A DNA stretch of 5,814 nt from Desulfocicer vacuolatum DSM 3385 (GTDB lineage Bacteria; Desulfobacterota; Desulfobacteria; Desulfobacterales; SURF-7): contig CAMBQS010000240.1 of assembly GCA_945870015.1 (NCBI GenBank), positions 1-5,814 on the forward strand, written 5' to 3'. The notes beneath the pieces are model-generated. The model was not told the origin of the DNA and made no database searches. It saw nothing but the letters and a program-made list of their open reading frames with translations. A program made the translations under genes and the position numbers. This document shows positions 1 through 5,694 of this stretch, piece by piece (the first letter of the stretch is position 1; every line of letters begins with the position of its first letter).

Positions 1-1159
1 GGATTGCAATCTTATATATGGGGGCATCCCGATAAATCCGGATACCCAGTGATGCAAAAACCGCATTCGCCTTTCCAAACTCCATCAGGCATTTCTGGGT
101 TTCAACCATATCCGGATAGGATTCGTCCGGCCCTCCGAAAAGAAGAAAAACCGCAAATGGAATGCCGGAACCGAGAAGTGCCTGATAGCTCTTCTGGATA
201 TCCTGACGCGTAAACCCTTTCCCCATGTTTTCCAGCATTTTATCCGTAACTGCATCCACCCCGAGCTCAATCCCTACACAACCGGAAGCTTTAAAAACCC
301 TTGCCATCTCATCATCCAGACCCGCCGGGTTGCAATAGGCAATCCACCGGATACGCAGCTCCCGTCTGATGATCTCCTCACAGATCTTCATGGCGTGATC
401 CGACGGCCAGTTAAAAACTCCGTCTGTGAAAAAGAAATCCCGGAAACCGGTTTCCCGGACCAGTTTTTCCATATCATCCACACAAAGCTGAGGTGACCTG
501 TATCGCGAACGTGTCCCCTCCAGTGTCCGGTAATTACAATATACGCATGAAAAAGGGCACCCTCTCTTAGTCTGATATCCGATCATTCCGCCATGTTCAA
601 AGTACTTTTTATGGTTGATTCTCTCATATGCATACAAAGGATAATGATCAAGATTCCCGGAAAAATCCGGTGTATTCATATGCCAGGTTTCCTTCTCCCG
701 GTAGAGAAGGCCCGGAATTTTCGAAAAATCCTTTTTCCCGGAATACTCCCTGAGAAAAGCAGGAAGACTTTCCTCCCCTTCTCCGATAAACGTGTAGGAA
801 ACATTGAGATACGCTGCCAGTTCCTGTGGAAGCACGGATGCACCACCGCCTCCCATGATAATGGTCGCGCTGGAATATTCCTTTACAATTTTGATCACAT
901 TTCGTGCGGTCTGGTAAAACGTTTTCTGTGTCGAGCTCGAACAATTGTCCAGATTCCGTATGGCAAGACCGACAATATCCGGATCTGTCTTTTTCAGGAC
1001 ACCCGCCAGATTTCGTTTCAGATTGCTGGAAAAACAAAGATCCACAAAATAGACCTCCTGATCCAGATGCTCCAGAATGCGTACGATAGAAGCTGCCCCG
1101 ATCGGCGCAACGGCCAATGGGAACTTCTCCTGATTGATGGCGATGATCAGAATCTTCAA
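1..1159 (-). CDS. B12-binding radical SAM enzyme, C-terminus cut by window edge
   Basis: The frame is open from a TTG start at 1157-1159 to the window edge, giving 386 residues without a stop. The N-terminal half (about 1-145) looks like a cobalamin-binding Rossmann domain: it opens MKILIIAINQEKFPLAVAPIG and contains VGLAIRN (63-69), MGGGGASVLP (102-111) and GEGEESLP (126-133). The usual DxHxxG cobalamin motif is not visible, as in many BchE-like members. The radical SAM core follows: the CxxxCxxC cluster motif is CPFSCVYC (Cys201, Cys205, Cys208), then FFTDGVF (243-249), GIELGVD (296-302) and FLLFGGPDES (338-347). Family members carry out radical methylations, cyclisations or other rearrangements on lipids, tetrapyrroles and secondary metabolites; the substrate here is unknown. 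The TTG start was chosen because an in-frame TGA, the stop of the preceding gene, lies 6 bp upstream, a GTGAGGA ribosome-binding sequence is adjacent, and the N-terminus matches the family pattern. Family assignment is firm; reaction is not. Confidence 0.93.
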   Translation of the reverse strand, partial: MKILIIAINQEKFPLAVAPIGAASIVRILEHLDQEVYFVDLCFSSNLKRNLAGVLKKTDPDIVGLAIRNLDNCSSSTQKTFYQTARNVIKIVKEYSSATIIMGGGGASVLPQELAAYLNVSYTFIGEGEESLPAFLREYSGKKDFSKIPGLLYREKETWHMNTPDFSGNLDHYPLYAYERINHKKYFEHGGMIGYQTKRGCPFSCVYCNYRTLEGTRSRYRSPQLCVDDMEKLVRETGFRDFFFTDGVFNWPSDHAMKICEEIIRRELRIRWIAYCNPAGLDDEMARVFKASGCVGIELGVDAVTDKMLENMGKGFTRQDIQKSYQALLGSGIPFAVFLLFGGPDESYPDMVETQKCLMEFGKANAVFASLGIRIYRDAPIYKIAI

Positions 1160-1162
1160 CGA

Positions 1163-1169
1163 TCCTCAC
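1163..1169 (-). promoter_or_regulatory. Ribosome-binding site deciding a TTG start
   Basis: On the minus strand GTGAGGA lies 3 nt before the TTG start of the radical SAM gene and overlaps the stop codon (TGA, 1166-1168) of the condensation-like gene. It is the only purine-rich Shine-Dalgarno-like sequence next to a start compatible with the family's N-terminus, and it suggests translational coupling. The spacing is shorter than usual. Confidence 0.6.
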
Positions 1170-2542
1170 TTTCCATTCAGCAGATGGTTTCGTATACCTT
1201 GCTGAAATCCGTTCTGTTCTTCCTGAGAAAGAATTCCTTCCGTATACACAAAGGTGATATTCAGTCTTCCCGCAAACTGATAAAACAGGACACCGATTCC
1301 CGGCGGAGCGATGATTGTCGGCATATGGTTCACATAATCGACCGGTGTCCCCATGAATTCTGAAAGGCGGGAATACATTGTCCCTGGATTGGCCATCACA
1401 ATGGAAGCGATTTCACCTTTCATGGCCTGCCGGACTTTCCGGATATAAAACCAGGTGGGTAAAAATTTCGATATCTCCATTACCACGACATTGGCATCCA
1501 GCAATCCTGTTTTGATCGCACGATGTGTCTGTTCTTTAAAATGCCGGACTGCAGAATCAAAATCCAGCAGGTTTTCCGAAGTAAAGGAATACAGCAGGGA
1601 TGTAGACTGGTTTGAGAAAACAGGAAGATGTGTCCCCTTTTTCCGGAGGTTCACCGGCAGCGACAAAACATAGTTGTCGGACAGCACTCTTTTTTTTTTA
1701 TAGAGCTGCTTCAGTTCGCACATGGCAGATGCGGCAAAACAGGTGGACTCATTAAAAAATCCACATCGCTTCCGCGCCAGGTCCAGAACGGCTTTTGTCT
1801 CCTCCCGGGTAAAGGTCATGATCCAGTACTCCTGAAGGGGTTTTGCCTTTTCCGGAAATTTTGACAATATGGATACCGGCGGATTCAATGCAATCCTGTC
1901 AATATGGTCAAAAGATCGTTTTGCCTTTTTCCATTTGTCATCGGTATTCCCGGTTTCGGATACCGGATTTTTGTCCGATCCGGTATCACTCCGGCTGAAT
2001 TTCGCCATCCGGTGTGATTCCACCATTAGAGCTTCTTTTTCCAGATCCGGATTTCCAATCATGGACAGAAAATACTCGGCGCCATGCGCATCCATGAGCG
2101 CATGAACCCAGGTCATATAGATTTCCATCCCGCCTTTGCCAAAGTAGACCAGATCAAACCGGATCTGTTCTCCTTTTTCCGGTTGAAGGGGAAGATTGAA
2201 CAGCTTCTTCTTCAGTGTTCTGAATTCCGGATTTTCTTCTGTTTTTTCTTCCAGATGGAATACAGTTATCCTGGGAAAACCCGATCGATGTCCCGGATCC
2301 ATCTCCCAGCAGGGCAGCCGGGAAAAAAAATGCCGTTTTGAGACTGCATGGATAATGGGAAACTGCTCCATCAGACTGGAAATCCGGTTGGTAATTTCCG
2401 ACTCGCTGATCTGTACCGGAAGCCCTAAAACGATTTGTGCCAGGTTTCCGGCAAATCCGTTTTTTCTCATATGGTAATCAAATGCCATCAACAGGCAATC
2501 CATACCATTCAGGTTGATGCGTTTAGTTTTCTTGAAAAGCAT
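1166..2542 (-). CDS. Condensation-domain-like acyltransferase (free-standing, HxxxD motif)
   Basis: This 458-residue protein has the two-lobed layout of the CoA-dependent acyltransferase superfamily, which includes NRPS condensation domains, wax-ester synthases and alcohol acyltransferases. The catalytic HxxxD motif is WVHALMDAHG, with His147 and Asp151. LPVNLR (295-300) matches the conserved PVNxR element, and PPGIGVLF plus AGRLNITFVY (413-433) resemble the closing strand region. No DFGWG-like motif of NRPS condensation domains is seen. A polar linker, about residues 183-210 and rich in Ser, Asp, Thr and Lys, separates the lobes. Such enzymes transfer an acyl group from a carrier protein or CoA to an alcohol or amine. 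The ATG overlaps the end of the carrier-protein gene by 20 bp, making that protein a natural acyl donor; a weak AGAG lies 7 nt upstream. A second ATG at codon 14 is possible but would lose the conserved-looking segment RINLNGMD. The acceptor cannot be read from sequence. Confidence 0.82.
   Translation of the reverse strand: MLFKKTKRINLNGMDCLLMAFDYHMRKNGFAGNLAQIVLGLPVQISESEITNRISSLMEQFPIIHAVSKRHFFSRLPCWEMDPGHRSGFPRITVFHLEEKTEENPEFRTLKKKLFNLPLQPEKGEQIRFDLVYFGKGGMEIYMTWVHALMDAHGAEYFLSMIGNPDLEKEALMVESHRMAKFSRSDTGSDKNPVSETGNTDDKWKKAKRSFDHIDRIALNPPVSILSKFPEKAKPLQEYWIMTFTREETKAVLDLARKRCGFFNESTCFAASAMCELKQLYKKKRVLSDNYVLSLPVNLRKKGTHLPVFSNQSTSLLYSFTSENLLDFDSAVRHFKEQTHRAIKTGLLDANVVVMEISKFLPTWFYIRKVRQAMKGEIASIVMANPGTMYSRLSEFMGTPVDYVNHMPTIIAPPGIGVLFYQFAGRLNITFVYTEGILSQEEQNGFQQGIRNHLLNGK
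1690..1699 (-). repeat. A10 homopolymer inside the condensation-like gene
   Basis: Ten consecutive A on the coding strand encode the Lys-Lys-Lys-Arg stretch at residues 282-285 of the condensation-like protein. The reading frame is intact here. Runs of this length are prone to replication or transcriptional slippage, which would truncate the second lobe. Confidence 0.85.
1959..1987. repeat. Perfect 10-bp inverted repeat, 9-nt spacer
   Basis: GATACCGGAT at 1959-1968 and ATCCGGTATC at 1978-1987 are exact reverse complements separated by 9 nt, so the transcript could form a 10-bp hairpin. It lies within the coding region for the polar linker of the condensation-like protein, about residues 186-195. 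No U-tract follows, so it does not look like an intrinsic terminator. Its role is unknown; it may simply reflect the window's abundance of CCGG. Confidence 0.75.
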
Positions 2543-2774
2543 AAATCAACTCTGATAACCGGTTGACGTTTCTCAGTGTGTCTTCGGTTAATCTGTCTTC
2601 AGGAACCTGGATGCTGTATTGTTTTTCGATAAACACCAGAAGTTTCACCAGAGAGAATGAATCAAAACCCGACTCAAAAAGATCCGTATCCACCTTGATC
2701 TGAATGGATGAATCAAAAATTTCATTATGCAGAAAAGAAACCAGTTGCTCTTTTATTTGTTCGATCTCTACCAT
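2523..2774 (-). CDS. Acyl carrier protein, free-standing
   Basis: The product is 83 residues, the usual size of a discrete acyl or peptidyl carrier protein. The phosphopantetheine attachment motif is GFDSFSLVKLL, with Ser39 as the predicted modified residue. The residue after the serine is Phe, where most acyl carrier proteins have Leu or Met. The predicted four-helix layout fits: helix 1 near 3-18, the loop DTDLFESG (29-36), helix 2 from Ser39, and a C-terminal helix near 70-80. It should carry acyl groups as thioesters in the cytoplasm. The ATG lies 4 bp after the ligase stop, with GAGAAG 9 nt upstream, and the 3' end overlaps the condensation-like gene. The position between ligase and acyltransferase suggests that it receives an acyl group from the first and donates it to the second. 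Identity is secure; the cargo is unknown. Confidence 0.93.
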   Translation of the reverse strand: MVEIEQIKEQLVSFLHNEIFDSSIQIKVDTDLFESGFDSFSLVKLLVFIEKQYSIQVPEDRLTEDTLRNVNRLSELIYAFQEN

Positions 2775-2778
2775 TTTA

Positions 2779-4224
2779 TTATTCTTCTCGATACCATCTG
2801 TTCCTTCGAATGATCTTGGATGTCACGGGTGTTTTTGGGATGGCCGCAACAATCTTTATATCCTCTGGAATTTTATAGGACGCCAACCGTTGCCGGCAGT
2901 GTTGCAGAATCCCGTTTCTTGAAATCGATTCCGGTGACACTTTCGGAACAATATCGGCCGCGACCAGCTCCCCGAACCGTTTGTTTTTCAATCCATATAC
3001 ATAGGATTCTTCCACATCCGGATGCATGTTCAATATCGCTTCAATCTCCTGAGGAAACACCTTCATTCCGGCAATATTGATGACATCTTTTTTTCTGGCA
3101 AACAGATATACATATCCTTCCGTATCCACCCAGCCGATGTCTCCGGTATCGAACCAGCCGTCCGTAAGGATTGTGTCTGCATCCGCCCAGGGACTGAAAT
3201 ACGCATCAAAAAAACCCGGCCCCCGGAACCAGAGTTCTCCACATAAATGGCTTTCACTTGGATAGCAATCTGTATTTTTCACTTTCATCTCATACGCCGG
3301 AAGCAATTTTCCCACAGACCCGATTTTCCGGGAAGGCTCTTCTGCATTCATGCAGACAATTCCGATTTCGATAATCCCGTAAGCCTGAACAACCGGTAGC
3401 CGGAACCGTTCATAAAAATGATGAAATACATTGTCTGGAAGTTCTATGGTCGTTGAAAGGGCAATCCTTATGGTTGAAAGACCTTTATCGGAAGTATCGG
3501 CTGCCAGCATGGAATAATGGAACGGGGATGCATACAATATGGTTGCCTTCATCTGGTTTGCCCTATCCAGGATCGATCCGGCAAACATTTTATTCACGAC
3601 AACGATCGTGGCGCTTCTTGCAATATAGAGGAGAATCGTTGAAACAAAGTGATGCGCCATGGACAAAAGCCACAGGATGGTGTCTTCCGGGCTGATCCGG
3701 AGGATCTGATCCGCCGCTTCGATTCTCTCACAAATCGCTCTGTGGCTGAGAACAACCCCCTTTGATTCACCGGTTGTACCGGACGTAAACCGGATAAAAG
3801 CGATCTCTTTTTCAATATACCGGTTTTCGATGACGGAAAAACGATGATCCACAAAATAGGATACCGGCAATTTCTTCCCTTTTTCCCGGGCATCTTGATC
3901 TGATCCATGATCCTGAATCACGGCATTCAACTGCATGGTCTGACAGATGTTCTCAACCTCGATTTTTTTCAATTCCATGCCAATGGGCACGACAATGGCT
4001 TCGATCTCCCAGAGGGCAAATGTGATGGCCACGTAGGCAATACTGTTCGGGAACCGAAGTCCTACCAGGCTTCCCCTTCCAATGCCGATTGATTTCAGAT
4101 CCTCAGCGATTTCTGTTATGATGGTGAACAACTGGTCATAGGTGACCGCGTTATCATTCTCGACAATAGCTGTCTTTCCGGGATGTTCCTGTACGGATTT
4201 TCGAATTAACTGTTTCAGGTTCAC
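2779..4224 (-). CDS. AMP-forming acyl/aryl ligase (adenylate-forming enzyme)
   Basis: This 481-residue protein belongs to the ANL superfamily, which activates a carboxylic acid with ATP as an acyl-adenylate and passes it to CoA or a carrier protein. The core motifs appear in order: the phosphate-binding loop FTSGTTGESKG (146-156); the A5-type motif AYGIIE (281-286, where YGxTE is usual); the Asp of the TGD motif, FDTGDIGW (358-365); the hinge region FARKKDVI (375-382) followed by AGMKVFPQEIE (385-395); and the C-terminal catalytic lysine, probably Lys470 in PKTPVTSKI (463-471, usually GKI). It is somewhat shorter than typical acyl-CoA synthetases. The start is GTG at 4222-4224, overlapping the lipoprotein stop by 4 bp, with AAAGGGA 8 nt upstream. 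The carrier-protein gene 4 bp downstream makes it likely to be an acyl-ACP rather than acyl-CoA ligase. The substrate, perhaps an aromatic or fatty acid, cannot be assigned. Confidence 0.92.
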   Translation of the reverse strand: MNLKQLIRKSVQEHPGKTAIVENDNAVTYDQLFTIITEIAEDLKSIGIGRGSLVGLRFPNSIAYVAITFALWEIEAIVVPIGMELKKIEVENICQTMQLNAVIQDHGSDQDAREKGKKLPVSYFVDHRFSVIENRYIEKEIAFIRFTSGTTGESKGVVLSHRAICERIEAADQILRISPEDTILWLLSMAHHFVSTILLYIARSATIVVVNKMFAGSILDRANQMKATILYASPFHYSMLAADTSDKGLSTIRIALSTTIELPDNVFHHFYERFRLPVVQAYGIIEIGIVCMNAEEPSRKIGSVGKLLPAYEMKVKNTDCYPSESHLCGELWFRGPGFFDAYFSPWADADTILTDGWFDTGDIGWVDTEGYVYLFARKKDVINIAGMKVFPQEIEAILNMHPDVEESYVYGLKNKRFGELVAADIVPKVSPESISRNGILQHCRQRLASYKIPEDIKIVAAIPKTPVTSKIIRRNRWYREE

Positions 4225-4958
4225 TCTGACAATCCCTTTGGAAATAACGGTACTGCCTCAATCAGTTTCATCGACAGCTTATATCCCATAAAACCGGGTG
4301 CGATCAATTCGAGCCTCTCCGGGATGACCTCTCCCAAAACCCCTGTCTGATGATCTTCAGCAAAGACCCCTTGAACCGAACGTTGAAGAAAATCAAACGA
4401 ACTGTAGTGATTGATCTGCCAGTTCCCATTCGGTTGCACGATCACATCAACGGTGCGTCCATCCTCGTTCGTGTATCGGCAGATGACAGACCTCTCTCCC
4501 ACAACACCGGATGCAGTGCGCACTCCTTCCGGCCTTAAAAACATCAACCGGACATCCCCTATCAGTCCTTGAACCATTCCCGGTTCATCAAAAGGAGGCA
4601 CGGCACGGTTTACAGTCACCTTTTGATCATAAACAGCATCCAGGAGTACCAGACCTTCAATAGACATCAGAATACAATGAACCATATTCCGTTCCGGTGC
4701 AACGATGATCGTTCCGATCATGGATTGCAGCTGTCCATTGGGTAAAACAGCCCGGATGGAATGAACAAACTGCCACTTGTTTTTTACAAACGGCTGTTCA
4801 CACCGGTTTTTGGAACCTTCCGCCAGGGGAGACCGGAACAATTGAATTTCAGGAAGAGATGAACACGACGCGGATATCAAAAGGACAGATAACAGCAAAC
4901 CCCATTTCCCAATGGCACGATCATATTGCAATTGACCTTGATTCCCAAGAAATTTCAT
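4221..4958 (-). CDS. Predicted outer-membrane lipoprotein (resembles DUF3261-type in aryl-polyene clusters)
   Basis: The 245-residue product starts with a basic segment, then a hydrophobic stretch GLLLSVLLISASC ending at Cys32, followed by Ser-Ser. This is a plausible lipoprotein signal with acylation at Cys32, though the residue at -3 is Ser instead of the usual Leu, Val or Ile, and the n-region is long. The mature part seems rich in beta strands, for example QSMIGTIIVAP and VHCILMSIEGLVLLDAVYD, and has no enzyme motif I recognise. Similar small lipoproteins (DUF3261) sit beside LolA-like proteins in aryl-polyene clusters; I infer membership from size, sequence feel and context, not from a search. 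A role in receiving or placing a lipidic product at the outer membrane is likely. The ATG shares one base with the stop of the LolA-like gene and has a good ribosome-binding site. The stop overlaps the ligase start. Confidence 0.72.
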   Translation of the reverse strand: MKFLGNQGQLQYDRAIGKWGLLLSVLLISASCSSLPEIQLFRSPLAEGSKNRCEQPFVKNKWQFVHSIRAVLPNGQLQSMIGTIIVAPERNMVHCILMSIEGLVLLDAVYDQKVTVNRAVPPFDEPGMVQGLIGDVRLMFLRPEGVRTASGVVGERSVICRYTNEDGRTVDVIVQPNGNWQINHYSSFDFLQRSVQGVFAEDHQTGVLGEVIPERLELIAPGFMGYKLSMKLIEAVPLFPKGLSE

Positions 4959-5575
4959 CAGATCTTCCGGAACAGGGCATCATCAAGGGGGATGTTGACC
5001 GTCGTTTTCTGAAATCTGTATTCCGTATAGGTATCCTGATTTTCGATAATCCGGACGCGTTCCATCACACCGGGTTGATCCGAGAGCGTCAACTCAATCC
5101 GCTCAATAACCTTTAAAAAAGATTCTTCCTTTGGGGTCATGACAATGGTGCGTTCACCCTTCAGACTTGTGGTAAAATTGGAGCTGCTGCCAAACTCTCC
5201 TTTCAGCCAGTATGTGATTTCCTGAAGCACAAACTGCATGATCTCTTTTGCCGGTCCAAGGTCTTCCACCAGCCCGTTTTCCCCCTCGATAAACCGTTTC
5301 ACCCTGCCGTTATCCATCATCAGGATACTCCTTACCGGCTGGAAATATTCCCACCGAACGGATTTCGGAGTTTTAAAAAGCATCACACCGGTTGAGATAA
5401 GTGGTTTTGCCAGAATCTTCATGTGCTTTTCCTGTATAAATTCAGCACGTACAGAAACAACCCCCGCAGCCTCCTTCTGAACCTGTTCCAGCGTAATTGC
5501 CCGGGCATTGGACAGAATTCCTGAAAACAGGAAATAAAATCCGAACACCATATTAAAAAAGAAAAACCGTTTCAT
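4958..5575 (-). CDS. LolA-like periplasmic lipid/lipoprotein carrier
   Basis: From the ATG at 5573-5575 the product is 205 residues, the normal LolA size. It begins with a clear Sec signal peptide: MKR, then a Phe-rich hydrophobic core, with probable cleavage after NARA (Ala26). The mature protein shows the LolA pattern: AEFIQEKHMK (44-53), LISTGVMLFKTPKSVRWEY (59-77), a middle segment of short strands, and the ending TTVNIPLDDALF (191-202). LolA proteins shield lipoprotein acyl chains as they cross the periplasm. In aryl-polyene-type clusters a dedicated paralogue is thought to carry the polyene lipid. The frame is open further upstream to 5758, but a longer start would run into fabG and place the signal peptide internally; GAGAG at 5583-5587, 7 nt before this ATG, supports the choice. 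The following lipoprotein gene overlaps the stop by one base. This is more likely a cluster-specific paralogue than the housekeeping lolA. Confidence 0.88.
   Translation of the reverse strand: MKRFFFFNMVFGFYFLFSGILSNARAITLEQVQKEAAGVVSVRAEFIQEKHMKILAKPLISTGVMLFKTPKSVRWEYFQPVRSILMMDNGRVKRFIEGENGLVEDLGPAKEIMQFVLQEITYWLKGEFGSSSNFTTSLKGERTIVMTPKEESFLKVIERIELTLSDQPGVMERVRIIENQDTYTEYRFQKTTVNIPLDDALFRKI
4963..4968 (-). promoter_or_regulatory. Ribosome-binding site of the lipoprotein gene
   Basis: GGAAGA on the minus strand lies about 5 nt before the ATG at 4956-4958, inside the last codons of the LolA-like gene. It supports the long-n-region start at this ATG over internal starts, and coupled translation across the one-base stop/start overlap. 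Confidence 0.6.
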
Positions 5576-5694
5576 TTCATAACTCTCAACCCGGCGCAGC
5601 CGGAACCAAACAACATTCAACGCATACAGTAACAGTAAAACACCAGCCCTGCCGCCAACCAGAAACCGGAAACTGGTAACCGGCCAACCGGCCG
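5576..5694. other. 119-bp spacer between fabG-like and LolA-like genes
   Basis: This is the only sizeable gap in the window. On the minus strand it starts, just after the fabG stop, with two tandem copies of GGCCGGTT, which can form a short CGGCC/GGCCG hairpin without a following T-run. It continues as an open frame in phase with the LolA-like gene, reading through the hydrophobic LLLLYALNVVWF, but has no ATG of its own. I see no convincing promoter. It may be leader sequence or the residue of a lost small gene. Confidence 0.5.

Noticed and set aside
648..1169. 173-codon minus-strand frame starting with GTG
   Set aside because: It is out of frame with the radical SAM gene; its translation is rich in Ser, Gly, Arg and Cys without family motifs, and it ends inside the real gene.
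593..1363. 256-codon plus-strand frame antisense to two genes
   Set aside because: It spans the junction of the radical SAM and condensation-like genes, has no recognisable domain, and both minus-strand frames carry clear family motifs.
1959..1987. Intrinsic terminator from the 10-bp inverted repeat
   Set aside because: It lies inside a coding region with no U-tract on the downstream minus-strand side.
1869..2477. Several 70-95-codon plus-strand frames opposite the condensation-like gene
   Set aside because: Short, overlapping each other, no motif or ribosome-binding support; shadows of the minus-strand gene.
3594..3908. 104-codon minus-strand frame inside the ligase gene
   Set aside because: Out of frame with a ligase whose P-loop region is encoded here; no independent support.
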